In this document: positions 7,518 through 17,564 of the stretch, piece by piece
Position numbering within the stretch: position 1 is the stretch's first letter
Layout of the letters: each line of letters begins with the position of its first letter
Source: Haloarcula rubripromontorii
Lineage (GTDB): Archaea; Halobacteriota; Halobacteria; Halobacteriales; Haloarculaceae
DNA length: 64,000 nt
NCBI RefSeq assembly: GCF_001280425.1
Contig: NZ_LIUF01000006.1
Coordinates: forward strand, 1 to 64,000
Direction: 5' to 3'
The notes under the pieces: generated by a model
What the model saw: only the letters and a program-made list of their open reading frames with translations
Databases searched by the model: none
What the model was told of the DNA's origin: nothing
Program-made: the position numbers and the translations under genes

Positions 7518-9590
7518 ATGAGCAAAAACAAAGAGACACTTGAAGCGCTGAGCAAGGAGTACCGTGACACGATACCGGCGGACCTCCGGAAGACGAACAC
7601 GTTCGACTGGTATCTGCAACAGTTGTACGACGAACCGAAGATCGCCCGCAACGCCCACCAGCGCGTGGCGGACATGTTCGACTACTACGGCAAGACCTAC
7701 GACGAGGAGGCCGGCGTCGTCGAGTACGAACTGGCGAGCGAGGACCCGCTGAACGACGGCGAGAACACCTTCTACGGCCGGGTCATCCACGAGGCGATCC
7801 ACGAGTTCGTCAACAAGGTCAAATCCGGCGCTCGCGGGCTCGGTCCCGAAAAGCGAATCAAACTACTGCTGGGACCGGTCGGATCGGGCAAGTCCGACTT
7901 CGACCGCCAGGTCCGGCGCTACTTCGAGGACTACACGAGCCGGGACGAGGGCCGGATGTACACGTTCCGCTGGACGAACCTCTGTGACGTCATCCACGAT
8001 CAGGACCCCGCCGACGACGTGGTCCGGTCGCCGATGAACCAGGACCCGCTCGTGCTCCTCCCGCAGGCACAGCGGGACAAGGTCATCGAAGACATCAACG
8101 AGGACCTCGATGCGCCCTACACCATCCGTAACGAGCAGTCGCTGGACCCGGCCTCGGAGTTCTACATGGACCGCCTGCTGGCCGAGTACGACGATGATCT
8201 GCAGGCCGTTCTCGAAAACCACGTCGAGGTCGTCCGCTTCGTCGCCGACGAGAACCAGCGGCGCGGTATCGAGACCTTCGAACCGAAAGACAAGAAGAAT
8301 CAGGACGAGACGGAACTCACCGGCGACGTCAACTACTCGAAGATCGCCATCTACGGCGAGAGCGACCCGCGAGCGTTCGATTACTCCGGGGCGTTCTGTA
8401 ACGCCAACCGCGGCATCTTCTCGGGGGAGGAGCTGCTGAAACTCCAGCGGGAGTTCCTCTATGATTTCCTCCATGCCAGTCAAGAACAGACAATCAAGCC
8501 CAAGAACAACCCCCGTATCGACATCGACCAGGTCATCGTCGGCCGGACGAACATGCCCGAGTACCGGGACAAGAAAGGCGACGAGAAGATGGAGGCCTTC
8601 AACGACCGCACGAAGCGCATCGACTTCCCCTACGTCCTCCAGTACGAGGCCGAAGCTCAGATCTACCAGAAGATGCTGCGCAACGCCGACCTGCCGGACA
8701 TCCAGGTCGAGCCACACACTCTGGAGATGGCCGGCCTGTTCGGCGTGCTCACCCGCATCGAGGAGCCGGACAACGAGTCGATAGACCTCATCCAGAAGGC
8801 GAAAGCCTACAACGGCGAGATAGACGAGGCCGACGATGTCGACGTGAAGAAGCTCCGTGAGGAGGCGGAAAAGATGGCTGACATCGGCGAGGGGATGGAC
8901 GGCGTCTCCCCGCGGTTCATCGGCGACGAGATCGCCGAGGCCATCATGGACTCGATGCACCGCAGTCGAGACTTCCTCTCGCCGCTGACGACGTTCAACC
9001 ACCTCGAAGGCAACCTCGAAAACCACGGCTCCATCGACGAAGAGTCGTTCAGCAAGTACTACCGCTTCCTCGAACTCGTCCGCGAGGAGTACAAGGAGCG
9101 GGCCATCGAGGACGTGCGCCACGCGCTGGCATATGACATGGACGAGATACAGCGCCAGGGCGAGAAGTACATGGACCACGTCATGGCCTACATCGACGAC
9201 GCGACCGTCGAGGACGAACTCACCGGCCGCGAGCAGGAACCGGACGAACAGTTCCTCCGCTCGGTCGAGGAGAAGCTCAATCTCCCCGAGGACCGCAAGG
9301 ACGACTTCCGGCAGGAAGTGTCCAACTGGGTGTCCCGGCGCGCCCGCGAGGGTGATACGTTCAATCCGCAGGACAACGACCGCCTGCGCCGGGCGCTGGA
9401 ACGCAAGCTCTGGGAGGACAAGAAACACAACATCAACTTCTCCGCGCTGGTCTCCAGTTCGGAGATGGACGACGAGGAGCGCAACCAGTGGATTGACGCC
9501 CTCATCGAGCAGGGCTACTCCGAGGAGGGAGCCAAGGAAGTGCTCGAATTCGCCGGTGCGGAGGTCGCCAAAAGCGAGATGGAAGAGTAA
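7518..9590 (+). CDS. prkA1: PrkA-type AAA serine kinase/protease, first copy
   Basis: The 690-residue protein is a PrkA homologue. An N-terminal segment, with DWYLQQLYDEPKIARNAHQR, precedes an AAA-like domain with Walker A GPVGSGKS at about residues 118-125. The C-terminal third is the helical PrkA domain. In bacteria PrkA is described as a serine protein kinase, and Bacillus PrkA has also been reported as an ATP-dependent protease; substrates in archaea are unknown. It works in a conserved set with YeaH and SpoVR, linked in bacteria to stationary phase and nutrient stress. The start is the first ATG of the homologous region. Its stop TAA overlaps the next start by one base (TAATG), implying translational coupling. 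It leads a four-gene operon behind a long leader. Confidence 0.9.
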   Translation: MSKNKETLEALSKEYRDTIPADLRKTNTFDWYLQQLYDEPKIARNAHQRVADMFDYYGKTYDEEAGVVEYELASEDPLNDGENTFYGRVIHEAIHEFVNKVKSGARGLGPEKRIKLLLGPVGSGKSDFDRQVRRYFEDYTSRDEGRMYTFRWTNLCDVIHDQDPADDVVRSPMNQDPLVLLPQAQRDKVIEDINEDLDAPYTIRNEQSLDPASEFYMDRLLAEYDDDLQAVLENHVEVVRFVADENQRRGIETFEPKDKKNQDETELTGDVNYSKIAIYGESDPRAFDYSGAFCNANRGIFSGEELLKLQREFLYDFLHASQEQTIKPKNNPRIDIDQVIVGRTNMPEYRDKKGDEKMEAFNDRTKRIDFPYVLQYEAEAQIYQKMLRNADLPDIQVEPHTLEMAGLFGVLTRIEEPDNESIDLIQKAKAYNGEIDEADDVDVKKLREEAEKMADIGEGMDGVSPRFIGDEIAEAIMDSMHRSRDFLSPLTTFNHLEGNLENHGSIDEESFSKYYRFLELVREEYKERAIEDVRHALAYDMDEIQRQGEKYMDHVMAYIDDATVEDELTGREQEPDEQFLRSVEEKLNLPEDRKDDFRQEVSNWVSRRAREGDTFNPQDNDRLRRALERKLWEDKKHNINFSALVSSSEMDDEERNQWIDALIEQGYSEEGAKEVLEFAGAEVAKSEMEE

Positions 9591-11872
9591 TGACAGGCCA
9601 GGAGTACATCGACCGCGCGGACGAGTCCCTCGACGCCGCCTACGAGGCCCCGATGAGCCTCGCAGAGTACGTCGACGCCGTCCTCGAAACGCCCCAGATC
9701 GCGGCGCATGCCTCGAAGTACCTGCTCGACGCCATCGAAGACGCGGGGACGCGGCTGGTCATTGAGGAAGGCGAGGAGAAGGAGCGCTACCGCTTCTTCG
9801 ACGACCCGTACAACGACGGCGAACACGCCATCCTCGGCAACACCGAGGTGCTGAACGCCTTCGTCGACGACCTCCGCTCGATTGCGGCGGGCCGCGGGAA
9901 AGACGAGAAGATCATCTGGCTCGAAGGGCCGACAGCGACGGGGAAATCCGAACTGAAACGCTGTCTCATCAACGGCCTGCGGGAGTACTCGAAGACGCCC
10001 GAGGGGCGGCGCTACACCGTCGAGTGGAACGTCGCCGGCGCGGGCGGCAACGCCACCAGCATGACCTACGGGAACGCGGCCATCGAGGACGAGGACGACT
10101 GGTACGAGAGCCCGGTTCAGGCCCACCCGCTGACGGTGTTCCCCGACGACGTGCGGACGGACCTGCTCACCGAGGTCAACGAGCGCCTCGACGACCACAT
10201 CCCCATCCGTGTCGACGGCGAACTCGACCCGTTCTCCCGAGAAGCCTACGACTTCCTCGAAGAGCAGTACCGGCGACAGGGCGAGACGGACCTGTTCTCC
10301 GCCGTGACACAGCCGGCCCACCTCCGGGTGAAGAACTTCGTCGTGGACGTGGGCCGGGGCATCGGTATCCTCCACTCGGAGGACGAGGGGACGCCCAAGG
10401 AGCGGCTGGTCGGCTCGTGGATGCACGGGATGCTCCGCGAACTCGATTCGCGGGGCCGGAAGAACCCGCAGGCGTTCAGCTACGACGGCGTCCTCTCGCA
10501 GGGCAACGGCCTGCTGACCGTCGTCGAGGACGCGGCCCAGCACGCCGACTTACTCCAGAAGCTGCTGAACGTCCCCGACGAGAGCCACGTCAAACTCGAC
10601 AAGGGCATCGGGATGGACGTCGACACCCAGCTGGTCATCATCTCGAACCCGGATCTGGAAGCCCAGCTCAACAAGCACGCCGACCGAGAGGGGCAGGACC
10701 CGCTGAAGGCGCTGAAACGCCGGCTCGACAAACACGAGTTCACGTACCTGACGAATCTCTCGCTTGAGGCCCAGCTCCTGCGGCGGGAGCTGACCAACGA
10801 GACGCGGGTCTGGGACCCCGAGTCTTGGGACGAACTGGAGACGTGGATTCAGGAGCCACTGACCATCTCGGTCCGGGATGATGTGGCCTCGGCCACCGAG
10901 AAGGAACTGGCCCCACACACCGTCGAGTCCGCCGCGCTGTACGCCGTCGTTTCGCGGCTCGACAGCGCCGAGATTCCGACCGGGCTGGACCTCGTCGACA
11001 AAGCGCTGCTGTTCGACCGCGGCTACCTGATGGAGGGCGACGAGCGCGTCGACATCGAGGACTACGACCTGGAGACCACCGCCGAGGACGGCGACCACGG
11101 CATCCCGGTCACCTACGTCCGTGATATCATCGCCGACCTGCTGCACGAGCCACAGGACCGCCATCATCCCGACCTCCCGGTCGAACACGTGCTGATGCCC
11201 CGGGACGTGCTCAACGCTGTCGCCGAGGGGCTGGAAGACGCACCAGTGTTCTCCACCGGCGAGGCCACCGAGTACGAGGAACGCGTCGTGACTGTCAAGA
11301 ACTACATCTTCGGCCAGCAGGAACAGGACGTGCTCGACGCGATGATGCGGGACAAGCGCGTCGACGAGGCGACCGTCGAGGAGTACATCGAGCACGTCTA
11401 CGCCTGGGAGTCCGACGACCAGATAGAGAACGAGCGGGGCGAACTCGTCGACCCGGACCCCCTGAAGATGAAGGTGTTCGAGATCGAGCATCTGGGCCGG
11501 TTCGACGAGAAGAACTACGACGGTAACGACCCCGACCACGCCGTCGAGCAGTTCCGCACCGACAAGATAATCACGGCGCTGAACCGCCACGCGTGGCAGC
11601 GCCGGGACGATGAGTTCCGCGTCGGCGACGTCAACCCCAAGGAGATTCCGGTCATCAACACTGTCCTCGGGAGCTACGACTGGGACGATATCAAGCGGAC
11701 CTACGAGGACTTCGAACCCGGGCAGTGGGACAACCCGCCGTCCGGGACCGAGACGGCCCGCCTCAAGGCAAAGACGCTGGACAACATGGTCGAGATGTTC
11801 GACTACACGGCGGCGTCGGCCGAACTGACGAGCCGCCACGTCATGAGTCAGGTGAGTTATAGATGGGACTGA
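9590..11872 (+). CDS. prkA2: PrkA-type AAA serine kinase/protease, second copy
   Basis: This second, divergent PrkA paralogue has 760 residues. The N-terminal [20 protein letters not shown] corresponds to the DWYLQ segment of the first copy. Walker A is GPTATGKS at about residues 113-120, and [15 protein letters not shown]-type linkers lead to a helical C-terminus. Sequence identity between the copies is clearly low, so this is an old duplication rather than a recent tandem copy, and the two may form a hetero-oligomeric AAA ring. The gene begins at the stop of the first copy, and its end overlaps the yeaH start by 10 bases, so all are read from one message. Confidence 0.88.
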   Translation: MTGQEYIDRADESLDAAYEAPMSLAEYVDAVLETPQIAAHASKYLLDAIEDAGTRLVIEEGEEKERYRFFDDPYNDGEHAILGNTEVLNAFVDDLRSIAAGRGKDEKIIWLEGPTATGKSELKRCLINGLREYSKTPEGRRYTVEWNVAGAGGNATSMTYGNAAIEDEDDWYESPVQAHPLTVFPDDVRTDLLTEVNERLDDHIPIRVDGELDPFSREAYDFLEEQYRRQGETDLFSAVTQPAHLRVKNFVVDVGRGIGILHSEDEGTPKERLVGSWMHGMLRELDSRGRKNPQAFSYDGVLSQGNGLLTVVEDAAQHADLLQKLLNVPDESHVKLDKGIGMDVDTQLVIISNPDLEAQLNKHADREGQDPLKALKRRLDKHEFTYLTNLSLEAQLLRRELTNETRVWDPESWDELETWIQEPLTISVRDDVASATEKELAPHTVESAALYAVVSRLDSAEIPTGLDLVDKALLFDRGYLMEGDERVDIEDYDLETTAEDGDHGIPVTYVRDIIADLLHEPQDRHHPDLPVEHVLMPRDVLNAVAEGLEDAPVFSTGEATEYEERVVTVKNYIFGQQEQDVLDAMMRDKRVDEATVEEYIEHVYAWESDDQIENERGELVDPDPLKMKVFEIEHLGRFDEKNYDGNDPDHAVEQFRTDKIITALNRHAWQRRDDEFRVGDVNPKEIPVINTVLGSYDWDDIKRTYEDFEPGQWDNPPSGTETARLKAKTLDNMVEMFDYTAASAELTSRHVMSQVSYRWD

Positions 11873-13179
11873 AAGACGACCTCGAACGGTACCGCGACGT
11901 GGGCGAGGAGCGCCGCCAGGACCTCGCCGAGTTCATCCAGTACGGCGACCTCGGCCAGTCTCGGGGCGACTCCGTGCGTATCCCGATCAAGATCGTCGAC
12001 CTCCCCGAGTTCGAGTACGACCAGCGCGACCAGGGCGGCGTCGGCCAGGGTGAAGGAGCCGAAGAAGGCGACCCGGTCGGCCAGCCACAGCCCCAGCCCG
12101 GCGACGGCGACGACGGCGAGGACGGCGAGCCCGGCGAGGAGGGCGGCGAACACGAGTACTACGAGATGGACCCCGAGGAGTTCGCCGAGGAGTTAGACGA
12201 ACAACTGGGGCTCGACCTCGAACCCAAAGGGAAGAAAGTCATCGAGGAAAAGGAAGGCGACTTCACCGATATCACCCGGACCGGTCCCTCCTCGACGCTC
12301 GACTTCGAGCGGCTGTTCAAGAAAGGCCTCAAGCGCAAGCTCGCGATGGACTTCGACGAGGACTACGTCCGCGAGGCGCTAAAAGTCGACGGCTGGGGGC
12401 CGGCCACGGTCTACGAGTGGACCCGCGAGCAGAACATGCCCGTCTCGAAGGCGTGGATCGACGACGCCTACGAGGAACTGCCCGCCGACGAGAAAGCAGT
12501 CTGGGACTCCATCGAGGAGATGGAGGACATCGTCGAGAAGGTCGAAACGTCCCAGCGCATCCGCCGGGAGGGCGTCGACCAGATCCCGTTCCGGCGCGAG
12601 GACGAACGATACCGCTACCCCGAAATCGTCGAGGAGCGGGAGAAAAACGTCGTGGTCGTCAACATCCGGGACGTCTCCGGGTCGATGCGCCAGAAGAAAC
12701 GCGAACTCGTCGAGCGGACCTTTACGCCGCTTGACTGGTATCTCACGGGCAAGTACGACAACGCCGAGTTCGTCTACATCGCCCACGATGCCGACGCCTG
12801 GGAGGTCGAGCGCGACGAGTTCTTCGGCATCCGTTCGGGCGGGGGCACCCGGATCTCCAGCGCCTACGAACTCGCGGCGGAGATCCTCGAAGAGGAGTAC
12901 CCCTGGAGCGAGTGGAACCGCTACGTGTTCGCGGCGGGCGACAGCGAAAACTCCTCGAACGACACCGAGGAGAAAGTCATCCCCCTGATGGAACAGATCC
13001 CGGCGAATCTCCACGCGTACGTGGAGACCCAGCCGAGCGGCAACGCCATCAACGCCACCCACGCCGAAGAGGTCGAACGCAACTTCCGCGACGCCGACAA
13101 CGTCGCGGTCGCGTACGTCTCCTCTCCGGAGGACGTGGTGGACGCCATCTACGACATACTCAGCACGGAGGACCAATGA
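11863..13179 (+). CDS. yeaH: YeaH/YhbH family protein (DUF444, VWA domain)
   Basis: The 438-residue protein has a charged N-terminal half with a Gly/Glu-rich low-complexity stretch around residues 60-105, then a von Willebrand A-like domain. The metal-ion-dependent adhesion site is NIRDVSGSM, with Asp270, Ser272 and Ser274 as the DxSxS ligands. [12 protein letters not shown] and a downstream Thr/Asp complete the fold. DUF444 proteins accompany PrkA and SpoVR across bacteria and archaea; a scaffolding or adaptor role for the AAA protein is plausible but unproven. Start 11863 overlaps prkA2, and the stop overlaps the spoVR start (ATGA at 13176-13179). Confidence 0.88.
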   Translation: MGLKDDLERYRDVGEERRQDLAEFIQYGDLGQSRGDSVRIPIKIVDLPEFEYDQRDQGGVGQGEGAEEGDPVGQPQPQPGDGDDGEDGEPGEEGGEHEYYEMDPEEFAEELDEQLGLDLEPKGKKVIEEKEGDFTDITRTGPSSTLDFERLFKKGLKRKLAMDFDEDYVREALKVDGWGPATVYEWTREQNMPVSKAWIDDAYEELPADEKAVWDSIEEMEDIVEKVETSQRIRREGVDQIPFRREDERYRYPEIVEEREKNVVVVNIRDVSGSMRQKKRELVERTFTPLDWYLTGKYDNAEFVYIAHDADAWEVERDEFFGIRSGGGTRISSAYELAAEILEEEYPWSEWNRYVFAAGDSENSSNDTEEKVIPLMEQIPANLHAYVETQPSGNAINATHAEEVERNFRDADNVAVAYVSSPEDVVDAIYDILSTEDQ

Positions 13180-15215
13180 ACAACGATAGATTCGCGAAAC
13201 AGCGCGTGGCCGACGACCTCGACGAGCCCGTCGAGGAGGCCGGCAATCTCGCCAGAAAGCTCGGCCTGAAACCGTACCCGGTGAACTACTGGATCGTCGA
13301 CTACGACGAGATGAACGAACTCATCGCCTACGGCGGGTTCCAGCAGCGCTACCCGCACTGGCGCTGGGGGATGCAGTACGACCGCCAGCAAAAGCAGGGG
13401 CAGTTCCTCGGTGGCAAGGCCTTCGAAATCGTCAACAACGACGACCCGGCCCACGCGTTCCTGCAGGAGTCGAACACGCTGGCCGACCAGAAGGCCGTCA
13501 TCACCCACGTCGAGGCTCACGCGGACTTCTTCGCCAACAACGAGTGGTTCCGCATGTTCACCGACGGCTCCTCCCGGACGACGACCGACGAGTCTGGCGC
13601 GGATCGCCGCCGCGGCCCCGACGCCGCCGGAATGCTGGCCCGCCACGGCGACACCATTCAGGAGTACATGCAGGACCCCGACATCGAGCGGGCCGAGGTC
13701 GAGCGGTTCATCGACCACGTCCTCTGTCTGGAGGACAACATCGACCAGCACGTCCCCTACAGCCCCGTCGAGACGGTCCCCGAGGAGTTCGAGGACATCG
13801 AAGGGGCCGACGTGACCGAGCAACTGGAGGACCTCGACCTCTCCGAGGAGGTCAAGCGGCAGGTGTTCGACGAGGAGTGGCTGGACGCCCAGCGCGACGA
13901 CGACGAGAACGTCACCTTCCCCGCCGAACCTGAGAAGGACGTGCTGGGGTTCCTCCGCAAGCACGGCATGCAGTACGACGCGGACGCCGAACGCGCCACG
14001 GAGATGGACGACTGGCAGCTGGAACTGCTGGAACTGCTCCGTCGGGAGGCCTACTATTTTGCACCGCAAAAAATGACGAAAATAATGAACGAGGGGTGGG
14101 CCTCCTACTGGGAATCCCTGATGATGACCGGCGAACAGTTCGCCGGCGACGACGAGTTCATTCTCTACTCCGACCACATGTCGAAAGTGCTGGGGTCGGG
14201 CGGACTGAACCCCTACAGCCTCGGGCTGGAGATCTGGGAGTACGTCGAGAACACGGAGAACCGCCGCGAGGTCATCGAGCGCCTGCTCCGCGTCGAGGGC
14301 ATCACCTGGCGGAACTTCGACGAGAGCGTCGACTACGAGAGCGTACAGGAACACCTCCAACCGCCGGCGTGGCTCACCGACGTTCCGGGCCACCTCGACG
14401 ACCTCGACCCCGAGGACCCCCGGGTCGATAGCGAGGGACTGGCGGCAGCACGCGACGGCGAGTTCGATGTCGACCAGTACCCCTGGAAGGTGCTGACCTA
14501 CGAGGGGCTGGCACAGCGGCACTACTCGCTGGTCAAGCCCCAGTACCGCGGGTTCGTCTCCCGGGTCGGCCAGGAGGAACTGGAGCGGACCGCCCGCTAC
14601 ATGTTCGACGACTCGCGCTACGACAGCGTCGAAGCAGCGCTCGCGGACGTGGACTACACCCGCGGCTGGGAACGGATGCGGGAAATCCGGGAGAGCCACA
14701 ACGACGTGACCTTCCTCGACGAGTTCCTCACTCAGGAGTTCGTCGACGACAATGACTACTTCACCTACGAGTACACCCACGCCTCCGGCGACTACCGGGT
14801 GACCTCGACGGACCACGAGGACGTCAAGAAGAAGCTCATGCTGCAGTTCACCAACTTCGGCAAGCCCACCGTCGTCGTCGAGGACGGCAACTACCAGAAC
14901 CGCAACGAACTGCTGCTGGCCCACCAGTACAACGGCGTGATGCTCGACATCGGGCAGGCCAAGGAGGTGCTCAAGCGGACCTTCGAACTGTGGGGCCGTC
15001 CGGTGAACCTCCTGACCATCGTCAAGGAGTTCGACGACCACGACGTCGAGGTGGCGAAACGGCGCGACCGCGAACCGGAACCCGAGGAGGTCGGCAAGCG
15101 CATCCGCTACGACGGCGACGAGGTCACCGTTACCGACGTGGACTGGGCCGAGGTCGAACACCTCACGGCGACCGACATCGACTACAACACCAAGCCCGAC
15201 GAATGGCTGGCCTGA
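13176..15215 (+). CDS. SpoVR family protein
   Basis: The start is the ATG at 13176 within ATGA overlapping the yeaH stop; a longer upstream extension of the frame exists but lies wholly inside yeaH and is spurious. The 679-residue product has the SpoVR signature region: [49 protein letters not shown] and later [16 protein letters not shown]. The conserved His/Glu-rich segments look like metal or substrate sites, but no activity is known. In Bacillus SpoVR affects spore cortex formation; archaea make no spores, so the role here must be more general, in a pathway shared with PrkA and YeaH. It is the last gene of the four-gene operon. Confidence 0.9.
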   Translation: MNNDRFAKQRVADDLDEPVEEAGNLARKLGLKPYPVNYWIVDYDEMNELIAYGGFQQRYPHWRWGMQYDRQQKQGQFLGGKAFEIVNNDDPAHAFLQESNTLADQKAVITHVEAHADFFANNEWFRMFTDGSSRTTTDESGADRRRGPDAAGMLARHGDTIQEYMQDPDIERAEVERFIDHVLCLEDNIDQHVPYSPVETVPEEFEDIEGADVTEQLEDLDLSEEVKRQVFDEEWLDAQRDDDENVTFPAEPEKDVLGFLRKHGMQYDADAERATEMDDWQLELLELLRREAYYFAPQKMTKIMNEGWASYWESLMMTGEQFAGDDEFILYSDHMSKVLGSGGLNPYSLGLEIWEYVENTENRREVIERLLRVEGITWRNFDESVDYESVQEHLQPPAWLTDVPGHLDDLDPEDPRVDSEGLAAARDGEFDVDQYPWKVLTYEGLAQRHYSLVKPQYRGFVSRVGQEELERTARYMFDDSRYDSVEAALADVDYTRGWERMREIRESHNDVTFLDEFLTQEFVDDNDYFTYEYTHASGDYRVTSTDHEDVKKKLMLQFTNFGKPTVVVEDGNYQNRNELLLAHQYNGVMLDIGQAKEVLKRTFELWGRPVNLLTIVKEFDDHDVEVAKRRDREPEPEEVGKRIRYDGDEVTVTDVDWAEVEHLTATDIDYNTKPDEWLA

Positions 15216-15276
15216 GCGCCCGTCGTCTGTATTTATCGCCCCCAAATCGTATGTGAAACCGTCCCTAGGTCCGGGT

Positions 15277-15663
15277 ATGAGCGACGCGACTGTCGCCGAG
15301 TTCATGACATCGCCGGTGCTGACAGTGACCGGTGACGAGATAGCGCTCGACGTCGCGGCGGCGATGGACGACCAGGCAATCAACTCCGTCGTCGTCGTCG
15401 ACGAGGCCTGTCAGGCCGAGGGTATCCTCACGTCAACGGACTACGTCCGGCTGACCGCCGATGGCGTCGACCCCACGGAGACGACTGTCGCGGACCACAT
15501 GACGAGAGACATCGTCACCGCATCGCCCGACACGACGTTGTCTGCCGTCGCGGCCCGGATGCGAGCGAACGACATCAGCCACGTTCCGGTCGTCGACGAC
15601 GAGGACAGAGTGACGGGAATCCTCTCGGCCACGGACCTCACCAGCTACCTCGCGAACGGCTGA
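15277..15663 (+). CDS. Paired CBS domain protein
   Basis: The 128-residue protein consists of two CBS motifs: residues about 5-58 (VAEFMTSPVLTVTGDEIALD) and about 70-125 (ADHMTRDIVTASPDTTLSAV), each ending in the GILTSTD or GILSATDL strand-helix. A CBS pair binds adenine nucleotides such as AMP or ATP and acts as an energy or ligand sensor. There is no attached catalytic domain, so it is probably a stand-alone regulator. I chose ATG 15277 over the in-frame GTG at 15253, because homologous sequence begins at MSDATVAEF. It is monocistronic. Confidence 0.88.
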   Translation: MSDATVAEFMTSPVLTVTGDEIALDVAAAMDDQAINSVVVVDEACQAEGILTSTDYVRLTADGVDPTETTVADHMTRDIVTASPDTTLSAVAARMRANDISHVPVVDDEDRVTGILSATDLTSYLANG

Positions 15664-15756
15664 ACGGCACGCGTACGGAGTGAGCGCGTGACCACTTCGG
15701 AAGGTGCGTGTTATCTTGTACCAAAGATTTTTGCGTATCTGGGCTAACCCGCGGCC

Positions 15757-17082
15757 ATGGAGCGAGAGGCGCATACGCCACCGGGACTGCCAGTCGTGGG
15801 CAATCTGCCGCGGTTAGCGAGGGACCCGCTGCGGTTTCTCACCGGGGTGCAAAACGCCTACGGGAACCAGTACCCCCTGGTCCGGGTCGACCCACCGGTC
15901 GGGCAGTCGGTGACGGTCGTACTCGACCCCGAACTCGCCCACGAGATTCTGGCCGACCGTGCCCGCTTCCGCCGTCCGAGCGTCGGCGTCCAAGAGCAAC
16001 GGCGACAAGGACTCGTATCGAGTGACGGCGCGCTCTGGGAGCAACAGCGGTCCGTACTGGACCCGGAGTTCGTCGGCGGTCGGCTGGCGGAGTACGCGGA
16101 GATCGCGGGCGAGACCCTGGAGGAGACGCTGACCGAGTGGCCCGAATCGGGGACCGTGGACCTGTTCGAGGAACTGTCGATACTGACGATGCGGGTCATC
16201 ACGCGGTCGCTGTTCAGCCGGGACACCGACCGCGAGCGCGGGGAGCGCGTCCATGAGGCACTGGCCACGCTCAACGACGAGTTCGACGCTTCCGTGTTCG
16301 ACTTGCTCCTGCCCGAGCGGTTGCAGTCCGGTGTCTCCAGCGAGTTCGAAGCGGCCGACGCGGTGCTCGACTCGGTCGCGGCGGAGTTCGTGGACTGGCA
16401 CCTCGACCACGAGGACCCCCCGCGGGACGTGATTACCGCGCTCGTCGACGCCAAGGCCGACCCGGACATCGAACTCTCCGAGAACGAACTCATCGACCAG
16501 ACCGTGCTGTTCATGACCGGCGGCCAGGAGACGACGGCGCTGACGATAGCGTACGCGTTCTACTGGCTCTCACAGAACCCGAAAGTCAAAGAGCGCGTCA
16601 GAGCCGAAGCGAGGGACGTACTCGACGGGGGACGGCCGGGCTGGGCCGACCTGTCCGAGCTCACCGTTACCGAGCGGGTCGTCAGGGAGACGCTGCGGCT
16701 GACGCCGGCGGCCTGGAACGTCTCGCGCGAGCCCCGCGAACCGCTCACTCTCGCCGGCACGCAACTGGACGAAGGCGAGTTCGTCATGCTGCCGATATAC
16801 GCCCACCACCGGGACCGTCGCGCGTGGTCCGACCCGCTGACGTTCGACCCGGACCGGTGGGGCACGACGGCCTCGCGCGGCGACGACGCGTACTACCCCT
16901 TCGGCAGCGGACCGCGGGTCTGCATCGGGCGACAGGTCGCCCTGACCGAGGCGCAGTTCGCCCTGGCCCACGTTCTCCAGCACTACGACGTGGCGGTGAC
17001 GGCGGACGAACTCGACTTACAGCCCAGCGTGACCCTGCGGCCCTCGGGGCCGCTCGAAGCCGAGGTCTCGGCACTCGACTAA
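15757..17082 (+). CDS. Cytochrome P450
   Basis: The 441-residue protein has all P450 landmarks. The I-helix oxygen-binding segment is FMTGGQETTAL (residues 252-262), the ExxR pair is Glu311/Arg314 in VRETLRLTP, and the haem loop is FGSGPRVCIGRQ with the Cys ligand at residue 389. The N-terminus PPGLPVVGNLPRL is the proline-rich hinge, with no membrane anchor, so the enzyme is soluble. The reaction would be NAD(P)H- and O2-dependent hydroxylation; the substrate is unknown. The closest-looking relatives are the CYP102/CYP4-like enzymes that oxidise fatty acids. No ferredoxin or reductase gene is adjacent. An acyl-CoA synthetase gene lies 0.5 kb downstream on the other strand. Confidence 0.93.
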   Translation: MEREAHTPPGLPVVGNLPRLARDPLRFLTGVQNAYGNQYPLVRVDPPVGQSVTVVLDPELAHEILADRARFRRPSVGVQEQRRQGLVSSDGALWEQQRSVLDPEFVGGRLAEYAEIAGETLEETLTEWPESGTVDLFEELSILTMRVITRSLFSRDTDRERGERVHEALATLNDEFDASVFDLLLPERLQSGVSSEFEAADAVLDSVAAEFVDWHLDHEDPPRDVITALVDAKADPDIELSENELIDQTVLFMTGGQETTALTIAYAFYWLSQNPKVKERVRAEARDVLDGGRPGWADLSELTVTERVVRETLRLTPAAWNVSREPREPLTLAGTQLDEGEFVMLPIYAHHRDRRAWSDPLTFDPDRWGTTASRGDDAYYPFGSGPRVCIGRQVALTEAQFALAHVLQHYDVAVTADELDLQPSVTLRPSGPLEAEVSALD

Positions 17083-17149
17083 CGGGCTGGGGCGACCGCT
17101 GGGTTGAAATGGTCCTGTCTGCACAGTTACGCAGAGAGTGTAATTCGAC

Positions 17150-17542
17150 ATGAGCACGACTCGGTTCACCGTCGAAAGCGACGCCCACACCGATGTGATT
17201 GATATCACCGAGCGCGTCCGGGAGGCAATCCCCGCAGACGCCGAGGGTACCTGTACCGTATTCGTCCGCCACACCACGGCGGGCATCACAGTCAACGAGG
17301 CCGAGCCGCGGTTGCTGGGCGACCTCAGCGACGCACTCGGTGACCTCGTCCCGGACAGCGGGTGGGCCCACGACGAACTGGACGGCAACGCGGATGCGCA
17401 CGTCCGGGCACTGTTTGTCGGGCCGAGCGAGACGATTCCCGTCCGCGACGGGAGCCTCGATATGGGGACGTGGCAGTCAGTGCTGCTCGTCGACTGTGAC
17501 GGACCGCGCGAACGAGCCGTCGACGTGGTCGTTACCGACTGA
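17150..17542 (+). CDS. YjbQ/UPF0047 family protein
   Basis: The 130-residue protein matches the YjbQ family, with FVRHTTAGITVNEAEPRLLG near residue 40 and the GWAHDELDGNADAHVRALFVG block carrying conserved His residues, then VLLVDCDGPRERAVDV at the end. Bacterial members have weak thiamine-phosphate synthase activity that complements thiE mutants; whether that is the real role is uncertain. Length is typical. It follows the P450 by 67 bases on the same strand. Confidence 0.9.
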   Translation: MSTTRFTVESDAHTDVIDITERVREAIPADAEGTCTVFVRHTTAGITVNEAEPRLLGDLSDALGDLVPDSGWAHDELDGNADAHVRALFVGPSETIPVRDGSLDMGTWQSVLLVDCDGPRERAVDVVVTD

Positions 17543-17564
17543 ATCGGAGTTCCGGTGACCCCGG

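Noticed and set aside
7150-7521. Rightward 123-residue open frame ending ATGA-coupled to the prkA1 start
   Set aside because: The composition is strongly basic with few Asp or Glu, unlike host proteins, and the sequence resembles a leader rather than a protein. I treat the stretch as regulatory leader.
7863-15383. Very long reverse-strand open frames antisense to the PrkA-SpoVR operon
   Set aside because: They lie in the mirror frame of GC-rich acidic genes, are Val/Leu-rich without motifs, and conflict with well-supported genes on the plus strand.
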